Below, piece after piece: positions 18,463 to 28,496 of a stretch of 34,693 bases of DNA (the first letter of the stretch is position 1; each line of letters opens with the position of its first letter). Origin of the DNA: Chara braunii (Eukaryota; Streptophyta; Charophyceae; Charales; Characeae); the NCBI GenBank assembly GCA_003427395.1, contig BFEA01000364.1, forward strand, positions 770,748-805,440, written 5' to 3'. The translations under genes and the position numbers were made by a program. The notes beneath the pieces are model-generated. The model worked only from the letters and a program-made list of their open reading frames with translations. It searched no databases and had not been told where the DNA came from.

Positions 18463-18736
18463 GGTAGTTACTGTAAACTTGCTCGCTATTTCGTTTCGAA
18501 TGGACCCCGTCTTCCTCCTCCAGCACTAGGCACCCTGATAACGGATGCATACGGGCTATCTTTCCGGTCCTCTGCAGCCGAAACTAGGGTGCGTTCTGTT
18601 CGGGGACCAGGGCAGAACCCGGAGGCCGTTGGACATCACCCTGAGGCGGTTGCTATTCTTCTTTAGCTCTTGGAAACAGATGTGGTTCGCACAACCTAAG
18701 AGGAGCGTGGTTCACCTCCACTCACCTCTTCACGCC
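18463..18736. other. No gene recognised
   Basis: Sequence upstream of the DUF4360-type gene. Overlapping short frames only. Confidence 0.4.
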
Positions 18737-19875
18737 AGGTTGGCAGCAGTGTCAGCGGAAGCAGTGGGAGGGCTTGCGATGGCGGTGGGAGTGCTGCTGA
18801 CACTGCCAAGGACACAACCTGATACACTCTACACTTGGCTGTCCTAATGGTTCCATCCTTCATCTCTGCTCAGACGATTCTCCAAGGTGGATACATCAAC
18901 TTTGAGATCAACTATATAAAGGTTGGCAGCAGCATCAGCAGAAGCAGTGGGAGAGCTTGCTCTGTGCTGCTGTCTTTCAGCCGTATTTTAGGGCACCACC
19001 ATTCCTTGGTATGTTGTTGTTTCGTGAATTCTAGTGTTCCTTTCAGTTTCGAGCCTTTAGAGTTTCGTATTTAAAAACATGTAAGGTAAACACTTCCGAC
19101 ATAGTAATGGGCTATAGTATTGTGGGTGTGTAGGAATCTGGTTTATATTGGTTTTGAGGTTGAAATGTTTGTAGTGGTTTAGGGTGAAACTCACGGGACT
19201 ACCAGTACCAGTGCCTCGAGGAGCAGTGAGAGTGCAACAAGAGGCAGTGGGAACTCTACTGGCTTGGTGGTAACAGAGACCCAGAAAAAGAGCAAACTTG
19301 AGTTGTGTCCATAGGGTGCGTGGTGGGAAACCCGTCTAGGAAACTCAGTGATGATGAGAGGGCGGCCTTCACACTGATGAGGGACACATTGTTATCTGTT
19401 TGGATTTCGAAAGGGTGCGGTTATGTTTATTTGTGGCTATATTCACTACGGATTTCTGTAGAAAACATTGACCTAGTTTTCTAGTTGTTTTCTAGGCTAG
19501 TATAATTTCTGTGCTGCTGTCTTTCAGTCGTATTTCAGCTCTTCGCTATCCCTCGGTATGTTGGTCTTTTCTGAATTCCGCGGGAAGTGAAATTTGTATT
19601 GTTCTTTTCGGTTCTGTTACATACATCGCCTTTAGTGAAACACGTAATATGAACAGTTTGGACATGACAGTAATGGGCTATGGTATTGTGGGTGTGTAGG
19701 AATTTGGTTTATATTGGTTTTGATGTTGGAATGTTTGCAGTAGTTTAAGGTGAAACTCACGGGATTTGGACGACGGTGAGGAGCAAACTAGAGTTGTATC
19801 CGTTGGGTGCGTGGTGGGAAACTCATCTAGGCAACAAAGGCTCTTTACAGTGTTTTGGACAGTGATGATGAGAGG
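18737..19875. repeat. Duplicated non-coding block
   Basis: A segment at about 18958-19198 (from CTGTGCTGCTGTCTTTCAG to GGTGAAACTCACGGGA) is repeated at 19508-19767. The following piece, GAGCAAACT..AGTTGT to GATGATGAGAGGG (19283-19365), recurs at 19783-19875. The unit is about 500 bp, with an unrelated insertion near 19370-19500 and substantial divergence. A shorter pair (18737-18778 and 18920-18960) shares AGGTTGGCAGCAG and GAAGCAGTGGGAG. CTGCTGTCTTTCAG resembles a splice acceptor and TATATAAAG at 18913 a TATA box, but no ORF follows. Confidence 0.7.
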
Positions 19876-19910
19876 GTAACCCTAATGCTTATTCTTCCTT
19901 CCCAGCTCCT

Positions 19911-19914
19911 AGTC
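19911..19914. repeat. Target-site duplication AGTC, left copy
   Basis: AGTC directly precedes the TGTGACG start of the 5' LTR and is repeated directly after the 3' LTR at 33625-33628. Confidence 0.75.
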
Positions 19915-20681
19915 TGTGACGAACCACTTCCCGACCCCGTGCTATCGTTCGTACCCCTTGACTCAATTCCCCCTTTTGTATCATACTGACCCAACAAACC
20001 CCCGGCGCTTTTCTTGATTTCAGGTGCCTTGTTTAGGCCCTCATTTTTCGGAGGTTCTATTGATTCTTGGAATTCTGCTCTTTGTAATTCGGGGAAATGC
20101 ATGGGAAATTACGCGCGCCTGAGCGAACGCACTAGGAATCGGGCTCGACAGTTAGGAATTCCGGAATAATCGGAACCCGACGTGTCTTTTTCTTTGCATG
20201 AATGTTCTCGGTCACGTCGGAGAAAACTCCAGGAATTTTGTGAGAATATGGATAGGGATAGGACTTTCTTTTCCCGCGTCGACTTTCGCGCGCGGATATG
20301 GCAATTTCAATTTTTGAATTGGTGTAGGACATAGGCAAGCTGTAACTGTTTTGGTGCCATTTTTTCTCTTGTTGTCGGCGCCGCGCATGCGAGCTTCCTC
20401 CTCCTTATTTTTCGCATTATTCTTCCCCCGCGCTCTCTTCTCTCTCCCTTCTCCCTCCTCTTCTTCTCCTATTGCAACTGTTTTTCCCTCTCTCTACTCT
20501 TTGCGCGCCTGTTTTCCCTTCTTGATCATCTGAATCTTGGACCCGTCTCGCGCTACTTTTCGCGCCTCTTTCCTTCTCGATCTTCAACCTTGGCTCACGA
20601 AACCCGGTTGATCCTTCGATTAACCCCGCTCACCAATCAGACGCGTTGAGCAAAAGGAATTCCTGTTGCGCGACGAATCTG

Positions 20682-20813
20682 ATTGGCTGAACATTGAGTT
20701 CCGAAGGATCAACATGGCTTCCCTTGAGCACCCCTCGCTGAATCTTCTCCTCTTACACCTCGATTTCCCCTCTGTCTTCTCCCCCGTCTGTCTTCTTTTT
20801 CGCAACTATAAAT
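20682..20813 (+). promoter_or_regulatory. LTR promoter: inverted CCAAT box and TATA box (5' LTR)
   Basis: ATTGG at 20682-20686 and TATAAAT at 20807-20813 match the other two LTRs in order and spacing. This is the expected promoter of the full-length transcript, with start near 20840. Confidence 0.6.
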
Positions 20814-21550
20814 TCTGCAAACGCGCCCGCAAAACTCTCTTACGTTTTCCACTCGCAAGCCAGCTTCCGGGAAGCAGTGGCTAGGTGATGCGTTTGGTGC
20901 GAGTCGAAAAGTCCTGTCGGGCTGACTGTGCGCTGGCCGGTTGCGCGCTTGATCGCCACGACGGACTGTGGGATCCGGGCGAGCCGTGTCGAGCTTGCGT
21001 CAGCGGGATGACGATCGCTGCGGCTGAAGTTAGCACGTGACGGCCGGGATCGTCGGTGCGGGTATGAGGATTGGTAATTCGAGCTGAGTGGATCATTGGT
21101 CCAGGGCCATACTGGAATTTCATAGCGAATGCGCCTCCATGGTTGCGGATCATTTTTTTTGGTGTGAGTTCATGGCTGTGAAGCCGAATGTTCCCTTGTC
21201 GGATTCCGGTGTCTCTTGTCTCGACCTTTCTCGTCTATCTCTCCCATCTCTCTCTCTGATTTGAATGACGATGTGTTATGAGTCCGTCTCTCCTATGAAC
21301 AAAAGTGAATCCTCGTGATTTTCCGCACATAAGAACTTCTACCGGAACTCTTCCATTAGTTTCCTGGGTAATCCCCGGATGTAAGGGAACTCAATCCTCT
21401 TGTCTTGTGAATGGTGGATGCGTGTGTACTATCCTCTGATTTGTTTTTGATGCAACATTGTCATTTTCACACCTTCCTCAGTGGATGTATGCATAGGAAT
21501 GCTTGTATGTGAGTTGGTTGTGTTGATTAGACCCAGAACTCGACGGGATT

Positions 21551-21976
21551 AGTGTTTGCGAGTGGGACGTACGAGAAGCTGTCGCACGGATCGGCGGACG
21601 ATATTACTTCCCTCCCGAAAATCGTTGTTCTGGATTTGTGGATGTGGGCTTTGTCATTGTCGATACGCACTAGCCACCTTACTCAGTACTATTGCCATTT
21701 AACGAGCTCATCGTCATTCCGTGGACGGCAGTGGCGCCCCATTGGCCTCGAATCCTGTGCACTAAGTGCCAACGATTCGATCGCTACGAATCAAAGGACT
21801 TTCACTACCGAATACGGAGTGAAGTTGAGCGCAAGGAAAGAGCCACACGGCCGAGACCCTCCACGTCAGACTCAGAACTGACCAACGAGCGATGTCGGGA
21901 CTTGGTACGGAAACGGGACACGCGGAGTGTACCGAAGCCCTTCCGCTCTCAACGAAGATCCACAGCGTGGTGGTAA
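21551..21976 (+). pseudogene. LTR-internal ORF, broken copy in the 5' LTR
   Basis: Homologous in frame to the ORFs at 13774-14307 and 32853-33344 from the VCEWDVREAVARIG segment onward. The start is lost in the LTR deletion, and an in-frame TAG at 21671-21673 interrupts the copy where the others have a Phe or Tyr codon. It ends at a different stop from the other two. Confidence 0.65.
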
Positions 21977-22221
21977 GTTTGACAATACTTTTTAGATTGA
22001 ATTTGGATTTTTCTCTTTTCGCGCCGGGCCCGCGCGCGCATTCCGCGACGTGCGAAAGCAAGCGGCGTACTTTATCGGACCAACACGAGGGATTTCAGTT
22101 TTGTCTGTGGCCCCACACTCACTTTTCCAAAAATCCTTCGCACACCCCATCTTGCTATCTTCCTGGGCCCTCTTTCCGCACCCTTAGCACTCCGAACGGA
22201 AGACACCACAGGGCGTGAGGT

Positions 22222-22234
22222 TGGTATCGGAGCC
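22222..22234 (+). promoter_or_regulatory. Primer-binding site, initiator tRNA-Met
   Basis: TGGTATCGGAGCC differs by one base from TGGTATCAGAGCC, the site complementary to the 3' end of plant initiator tRNA-Met used by many plant LTR retrotransposons. It abuts the end of the 5' LTR. The mismatch (A to G) may be decay or a lineage variant. Confidence 0.75.
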
Positions 22235-22351
22235 GACACGTATCAGTACCGATGATAGTAAGTCGAACTCGCGAGAGGTAGAAGAAGTCCTCAACCTGCT
22301 CGTCGAGATCGCCCAGTGACCAGATCAAGATCTCGTGAGGCTAGACCGGCT

Positions 22352-23200
22352 ATGCCAATGGCGGACGGCAACGCACCTCCCCCCAGGGTGATTGTTAGTA
22401 TTTCCGCCGCTTTTCCTTTCTTTCCTAATCACACCCACCCCAAAGCTTGGTTGAAAGTCGTCCAAGCTCAAGGATATAGCGCGGAAGATCTCCCCCGCGT
22501 CTTCATCTTGCTGCTTAGCAACACGGCGCATGATTGGTTTAGGAAACACAGATGGGTAGATTGGAACACCTTTAAGCAAGCGTTCTTGGCCAAATTTGAT
22601 ACGGTCAGCGAAGACGCCGCTTGGTCTTTACTCAAAACTCGACCGCAAGAACCAGGGGAGTTGCTGCCTGACTTCGTGGATCGATTCCAAACTACGTTGG
22701 ACAAATCAGGGCGAGATGAAAAGTCCGGCCGAGATTTGTTCATCGATCATCTACGAAGTCCGACGCTAAAAGCTAAGTTGCAGAAAAAAGTCCCCCCTAA
22801 AACGAACCAGCTATCTGCTATCATCACGAAAGCACTTGAGTTAGACCTGACAGATACAAAGAAGTATATCAGTCAAGGAGACGAAGACATTACAAACACG
22901 ATTCAGGATGTAGCGACGAAACGACGATCGTGGTTGCGAGCGGTAGAACGATTCTATCCCCGGCCTGATCATGACCTTCCCGAAGGGGCCGCCTTTAATA
23001 TCCCATCAGTTCCTTCTCCCCCTCCTCCGACTCTCTCAATGAACCAACAGGTAGCAACTGTTAAATCCAGAAGCTCCCAAGATCCTGCCTCTATGACCAT
23101 AACAATAATGCACTTGGCACAGATGATCCATACAACTACAATCAAACAATTTGAATGGATGAGCAATCAGGTCCAAATGCAGGCGGCTCACATGGATTGA
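22352..23200 (+). pseudogene. gag, capsid part
   Basis: The first ATG in the gag frame is at 22352; the frame is open upstream to about 22313. The region HPKAWLKVVQAQGYSAEDLP, then TAHDWFRKHRWVDWNTFKQA, AKFDTV and LLPDFVDRFQTTLD fits the retrotransposon Gag domain: paired tryptophans, an F..F segment and an F..RF helix. The product would form the particle shell around element RNA. An in-frame TGA at 23198-23200 separates capsid from nucleocapsid, and the same frame continues directly after it. Confidence 0.85.
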
Positions 23201-23434
23201 ATGGAACAGATAATGAGCAGGCTAATTAAGCCCAATCCGACTCCTGCTCGACCTGCCTCTCCATCGTTCCCGCTTTTGTCTGCTCCGCCTGCACCTCGAC
23301 ATGCACCGCAGTTCCCTCATGCAGCTAACCTGACAGAAAAAATCGAGTGTTACAATTGCAAACAGCCCGTGCATTTTGCCCGGGACTTTCCGCAGCCAAA
23401 ACGAATCAGCCCTCACCTGCCGCAGCCCCTGTAG
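23201..23434 (+). pseudogene. gag, nucleocapsid part with damaged zinc knuckle
   Basis: Continues in the capsid frame after the TGA. The stretch at 23348-23389 reads CYNCKQPVHFARDF, a C-x2-C-x4-H-x4-C knuckle in which the last Cys is Phe (a TTT codon, one base from TGT), so zinc binding is lost. Shortly after, the reading frame must shift near 23395, because homologous-looking sequence continues in the next frame (SAAKTNQPSPAAAPVALNQG). Confidence 0.8.
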
Positions 23435-24372
23435 CTCTGAATCAAGGACGAATGGCCGCATTAATGGATACGGCCCGAAACGAGGAGATCATTGCATATG
23501 CCCCTGAGCGACTTTCCCCCTCAATGACAGTTGCATCGACCTCACGAACTTCTTCTTCCGAAGCGGCAGACATGGTTGATCCGGTCGAATACCTTCATCT
23601 CGCCGGCATGATCGGAGCAATCCGACCAGCCCATGACGATCTTGAATGAGTCGAACGCGAGTCTAACCCCAGACCACAGTTTCGGACGGGAGCAATTGAT
23701 CTACTACGAACGCTTAAGCAAATGGACATTCGCGTTCCGGTCCAAGTGGGACATTTGCTCACCATATCCGAAGCAGCAAATGACAAGTTGCTACAACATG
23801 TCAAAAGAATCAAAATCGCTTTACATACCAGCACATACAACGAATGTTGAAAAAGAAGAAGGAAGAAGGAGCGACGAGTGTTGCACTGCCTGAACCCGAA
23901 GTTGGTGAACCCGAATCAGCGCGAGTAGCTACAATTTCTTTAGCTAAGAAACATCATTCCGTGCGAGCTCGACCAGTGTTGTGGAAAAGTGCTTAATGTG
24001 ATTGCGAAGTATGGGGCAAACCTTTTAACGCCCTTATCGATATCGGCTCCTCTGCGGTCGCTATATCATTAGATACGGTGAAAAGGACGGGACGACTCAA
24101 CTCGATTCTCCCTCAATCTGGCAAGGATAATTACGTCTGTGCTGATGAGGAAGCAATGAATATCGTAGGAGTCATTGAGAATGTGGCCGTGAAAGTTGGA
24201 CGAGTACACGTCCTCGTTAACGCCTTGGTCATAGGTGTGCACTGATATTCGGCGTTGTCGGGACTGCCTCGGGCAATGGCGGTAGATGCCCGCATGCATT
24301 TCGATTCCAAGAAGTTGGTGCTTAAGCAAACAAGAGGAAAGCCTCAAACAGTTCCGTTGCGGATTTCAACCT
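23435..24372 (+). pseudogene. Linker and retroviral-type aspartic protease
   Basis: After the frameshift, a frame with stops runs through AARNE-type sequence to LLTISEAANDKLLQHVKRIK, a non-catalytic linker. The protease is recognised by ALIDIGSSAVAIS, codons 24039-24047 encoding Asp-Ile-Gly where DTG or DSG is usual, followed by NIVGVIENVAVKVG and LPRAMAVDARMHFD. An in-frame TGA lies at 24243-24245. The Thr/Ser to Ile change next to the catalytic Asp would probably inactivate it. The enzyme would have processed the Gag-Pol polyprotein. Confidence 0.75.
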
Positions 24373-25271
24373 GAACAGTAAAAAGGAATCCTAATTCTGC
24401 TCGGATAGGGAGGATTCAAGGTCCCGATCATGAGGAATCTTCATCCCCGGATAATAGTAGCGGATTCGAAGAACACGAGTGCGAATAACAGATGCCTAGT
24501 GAGAGTGGATGGAAACACTTGGTCGAACGTTTTGAGCACGAAACTCCAGAGGAATTTCGGATGGTTCCCAGAACCACACAAACTTTCCACTTGAGTCTTG
24601 AGACAACGCGCTCGCGCCTATGGAAACCCGAGTCAGTCCCTCGACCTTTCTCGGAGAAACCATCTTACAAATATCTGACCTCGTAGATGATTTGGAACCC
24701 CCTCGCACTTTGTACAAGGGAACACTTTCCCTCTGAGCACGCTATCAACATGTGAACACAATACCTCGATGTTTCTGTTTCCCCTCGAAGGTCGCTGCTT
24801 ATGACAGGAGCGACCATCGCTCTGATAAAATAAGAAGCCGAAGTTCCCGTCGACGATGTGCCCGATCTGATGCAGGAAATGGTGGATTTAACAAGACTAA
24901 CCGTGGAAGAAACCACGACTGATTCAGAAACTGACGCCGAAGTTAAAGAGACCGAGATGATTAGCCTCGCTGAATCCCAGATGATCGCGATTGTATTTTC
25001 TGTCCGCACTAGCAGCTCTATTTTCTCTAGCATCCATGACCGACAGAATCGGACTGCTGATTGGATCGACATGCCCCTTGAGATACCCGATCGACCGACT
25101 GTCACTCTGCCGGATCACGTCCCCTTGGAATTTTGAAAATCACTGATTAACGTCTTGAATGGGTACGTAGAGGTATTAAGTGTGCGCGATAACGATATTG
25201 GGCTGTTTAACATGATTGAGCATGTCATCCTTACGGGGAATCATCCACCCATTAGCTGCATTCCTTATTGA
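24373..25271 (+). pseudogene. Pol linker between protease and RT
   Basis: Contains a 92-codon open block (24858-25136) that is acidic and Thr/Ser-rich (LTRLTVEETTTDSETDAEV) and decayed blocks on either side. No catalytic motif; such variable linkers are common upstream of Ty3/gypsy RT. Confidence 0.5.
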
Positions 25272-26060
25272 TACTCGCCTGCCCAACGGACGGCCGCGTT
25301 TCAACGAATTAAGAAATTTGAAGCTAATGGATGGATCGAACCCGCTATAGGACCTTGGTCGTTTCCTGTGGTAATCGTGCCCAAGAATGCCGGAGGGATT
25401 TGCATATGCATCGATTATCGGAAGCTAAACGATATCACAATGAAAGATATGTACCCCGTTCCCCGGATTGATGAGTTGTTGGATGCGAATCATGCGATGG
25501 GGTGTGCTCGATTTTTCAGTAAGTTTGATGTTCGACATGGGTTTCATCATCTTCTTGTTCGAGAGGAGGATCGTCCGAAAACGACGTTTGTGTTGTTCGA
25601 AGGTAGTTGGCAATGGGTTCGATGTCCAATGGGCATCTGCAATGCTCCTGCAACCTTTCAGCGAGCCATGAACATGGCTTTCTAGAACTTTGTGCGGAAG
25701 ACACGTTTGGCGCAGAGTATCATTAACTATTGCGTGATTGTGTACATGGATGATATTCTAGTGTATTTGAGTTCCTACGAGGGGCATGTGCAGCACATCG
25801 AATGGACGTTGCATGCATTGAGGGATGCAGGTTTCAAGGTCACACTGGAGAAATGCCAGTTCTTTCTAACCACCATTTCCTTCCTGGGACACGTGGTGAC
25901 AGACCAGGGACTCACACCGGAACCGCAAAAGGTGGCAGTTGTGAGAGACGCGCCTGTGCTCACGACTATCACGCAAGTTCGCACCTTTCTGGGCCTGGCC
26001 TCGTACTACCGAAGGTTTATCAAGGGCTTCGCGGCTATTGCGAGTCCCCTCACGAATCTG
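25272..26060 (+). pseudogene. Ty3/gypsy reverse transcriptase
   Basis: One frame carries the RT blocks in order: FEANGWIEPAIGPWSFPVVIV, IDYRKLND, YPVPRIDELLD, FSKFDVRHGFHHLLV (first catalytic Asp), RCPMGICNAPATFQRAMN, then VIVYMDDILVY with the YMDD catalytic box at 25743-25754, FLGHVVTDQGL and VRTFLGLASYYRRFI. An in-frame TAG at 25683-25685 lies between the NAPATFQ and YMDD motifs. Catalytic residues are intact. It would copy element RNA into cDNA in the particle. Confidence 0.93.
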
Positions 26061-26645
26061 CTAAAAAATGATAAACTGTTGATTTGGACGCCAGAGTGTG
26101 ATCAAGCGTTTTCGAAACTCAAGGCAACTCTTATTTCGTCTCCGGTCCTTATCAGGCCTGATCCAGAAAAGCGTTTTGTCCTCATCACAGACTGGCAGTC
26201 GGAGGCAATCTCTGCGATCTTGGCCCAGGTGGGCCCCGGCGGGCTTGAATGCGTGGTGGAATACGCTTCTAAGTCGGCGCCTGCCTGCAAACGCAATTAC
26301 GCCGCCCCAACAGGAGAATGCTATGCAACTCTGTGGGGGATCAGTCACTTTCGAGCCTATTTGTATGGGCAGAAGTTCACGCTGGTCACCAATCATTAGC
26401 CATTATTAGCTCTGAAGAAATCTAAGGATTACTCGGGCATGATCGGGAGATGGGCAACGGTGCTACAGAGCATGGACTTTAACATTTGCCATCGGAAGCA
26501 CGAGAGGCACGGGAATGCTGACGGGTTGACAAGACTGCACCGACCCGAGAAGGTCCTCAAGAGCGAGGAGGTGATTTCGTGGAATGAGCAAAAGGATGAG
26601 AACGAACCGCAGTACGGGCAAGTGGAAATTTTGTCGAAGGAATGA
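26061..26645 (+). pseudogene. RNase H domain of pol
   Basis: Same frame as RT. RFVLITDWQSEAISAILAQ supplies the first Asp, PTGECYATLWGISHFRAYL the Glu, and RHGNADGLTR the last Asp of the RNase H set. The usual TDH motif reads TNH followed by TAG (26397-26399), so one metal ligand and the frame are lost. The frame ends at TGA 26643-26645, just before a (CT)n tract. The domain degrades the RNA strand of the RNA-DNA hybrid. Confidence 0.88.
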
Positions 26646-26684
26646 GTGACACGGGGCTTTTGCTCTACCTTCTCTGCAGCCCTG

Positions 26685-26765
<81 letters not shown>
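26685..26765 (+). repeat. (CT)n microsatellite inside pol
   Basis: About 80 bases of CT with one CTTTCT interruption, between RNase H and the PHD-like module. It is probably a later expansion and breaks the reading frame. Confidence 0.95.
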
Positions 26766-26768
<3 letters not shown>

Positions 26769-26778
26769 CCCTCTCATC

Positions 26779-27320
26779 ATGGCTACCCCACTTGTCTCTG
26801 GGACCCCTTCTTTCCCTGCTGATTCCGCCCCTCTCGCCTCCTCGGCCTTCTTCGCCACCCTTCCTGATAAATTCTGCTATTTTTGTACGTGTATTATGGG
26901 GTGGACTGTCATCCTTTTGAGGACGGATTCATTGATTGCATGGACTGTGTCACGTGTGTCAATCGTGCACATGGTGCATGCGTTTACGTTCGATACCGAA
27001 CGAATAGTAGGGAATGGAAGTGCCCTCTGTGTAGAATGGACAAACTCCCTACCGAGGTTCGATTCGAGGCTGCCCGAACGGACGACCCTGAATATGACGA
27101 GAAATACCGACGAGCGGAGGTCTGGACGAATAAAATTCTATTAGCTAAATTGGCCGGTTTACCATTGGATCATCTCACTAAGCACGACAGACGTTGGGCC
27201 ACCGAGAGATCCCAGGATTACCGATGGATCAACGGTCACCTGGAAAAGCGTCAAAATGACGGATCGGGTTTGTGGTTGATGGTTCCCCATCCATTCCAAA
27301 GATATGATTGGACCTGATCT
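26779..27320 (+). pseudogene. PHD-finger-like module in pol, frameshifted
   Basis: CYFC (26875-26886) is followed, after a one-base frame change, by C at 26946-26948, C at 26955-26957 (C-x2-C), VNRA, His 26970-26972, GA, Cys 26979-26981 (C-x4-H-x2-C), 13 residues, then WKCPLC at 27015-27032. The set C-x2-C...C-x2-C-x4-H-x2-C-x13-C-x2-C, with Trp two residues before the last Cys pair, is the C4HC3 PHD-finger signature. PHD fingers commonly read histone tails. After it, a charged linker (EVWTNKILLAKLAGLPLDHL) leads to integrase. It could instead be another treble-clef zinc finger, but the spacing fits PHD well. Confidence 0.65.
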
Positions 27321-27972
27321 GCTCACGAAGAGCAGGCCGCTCATTTCGGGATACGTGTCTGACTCACGGAAGCAACTATAGATCGGAATCGTTGGTTCTG
27401 GTCTAATATACGGGACGATGTCAGATACGTGGTCGCCAACTGCCTGGTCTGTGCCGCCGACCGTGCCCCAATACGGGGACCAAACACGATAGTGCCGACG
27501 GAAGTTGAGCACCCTTTCCAGCGAGTGAGTATGGACACAACAGATATCGACGTGCCACCTGGCCTAAACCGTTGTGAATATTCCATCCTTTTAGTTTTAA
27601 TAGATCATTTTTCCAAATACATCGAGGTCTACCCCTGCAAAACCCGTAAGGCCGCAGAAATAGCCACGTACATCGATCGGTTCCTCTATACCCATCTAGA
27701 TACGAAAGAGATTCTAACCGACAACGGGTCCGAATTCAAGGGCGAGGCATTACACTTCGACACACGGCACCCCACGTTTTCCAGTCGAATGGGTTGGCCG
27801 AAAATGTCAATCACATGATTAAGACTGCCCTTCGTAAAAATCTAGCGGCGTGTGACACGATGGCCCGAGATAGTATACTAAATCGTCGGAATTCACTGGG
27901 CCACCCCTCACGAATCCACGGGGTTCACCCCCTTTCAGCTTCGCATCAATAGCCTCCCATGTGTCAATTACT
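27321..27972 (+). pseudogene. Integrase: HHCC and catalytic core
   Basis: The zinc-binding part is HEEQAAH (His codons 27324 and 27342) and NCLVC (Cys 27441 and 27450). The core has VSMDTTD with catalytic Asp at 27534, VLIDHFSKYIEVYP, and ILTDNGSEF with Asp at 27720. The catalytic Glu is in SNGLAENVNHMIK, codon 27800-27802, but in another frame, so an indel lies near 27770-27790. In-frame stops occur at 27315 and about 27357. The DDE residues are all still encoded. It would have inserted cDNA, making the 4-bp duplication seen here. Confidence 0.9.
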
Positions 27973-28496
27973 GGGGCAACTCGGAAATTGCCGAAGCCGG
28001 CGGTAGAGACACGCGTGCCGCCCTTAAGGCCAAGGCCAAAAGGTACGCCGATTGAATGGAAAGGGTCGTCCCGAAGCTGGCCCGAAACAGACAGAAAATG
28101 ACTGATTTAGCCCACGGGAGGCAAGTCCGTAGCTACGAGGCCCAAAATGGAAACGCCGGTCCCCAACATCAATATAAATTAGGGGACCTGGTGCAGGTAC
28201 GTAAATGTGCACGCGACCGGAAACTCGGACCCAACGGTGCCAAGTTCTATGGCAGTTTCTGCGTTGTCGAGCTCGGACCCAACGGTGCCAACACGGTGTG
28301 CATTGCGCCTGAGGCCAGCGCCAGCCATAGCTCTGTCCCCATCATCCGCCATACCTCTTACATCCGTCCCCTCCCTATTTCTGATCTCCCTCTGTCTCCC
28401 TCGTCTGCTGAAAATGAGGACGGCGACGATCTAGCTCCCGCCTCGTTCTCTCCTTCTTGTTCCCATCTCTCATCTTTTTCCCCATCCTCGCCATGA
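27973..28496 (+). pseudogene. Integrase C-terminal domain
   Basis: After a TGA at about 28053, a 146-codon frame contains MERVVPKLARNRQKMTDLAH and the GPY/F-like module YKLGDLVQVRKCARDRKLGP...YGSFCVVEL, then HTSYIRPLP and a Ser/Pro/acidic tail. CTCGGACCCAACGGTGCCAA occurs twice, about 47 bp apart (near 28225 and 28272), so part of the domain is duplicated. No chromodomain is visible. Confidence 0.8.

Larger units (their letters stand above)
19915..22221 (+). repeat. 5' LTR (internal and terminal deletions)
   Basis: Begins TGTGACGAACCACTTCCCG like the 3' LTR. Compared with the 3' LTR it lacks about 410 bp (bases corresponding to about 32532-32943), including the start of the LTR ORF. It also lacks the terminal TTGCGCGTCACA: GGGCGTGAGG runs straight into the primer site. 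The terminal loss may be a deletion between short TTG repeats. Confidence 0.88.

Noticed and set aside
22313-22352. GTG at 22316 as the gag start
   Set aside because: A non-ATG start is unnecessary; the first in-frame ATG at 22352 precedes all recognisable Gag sequence.
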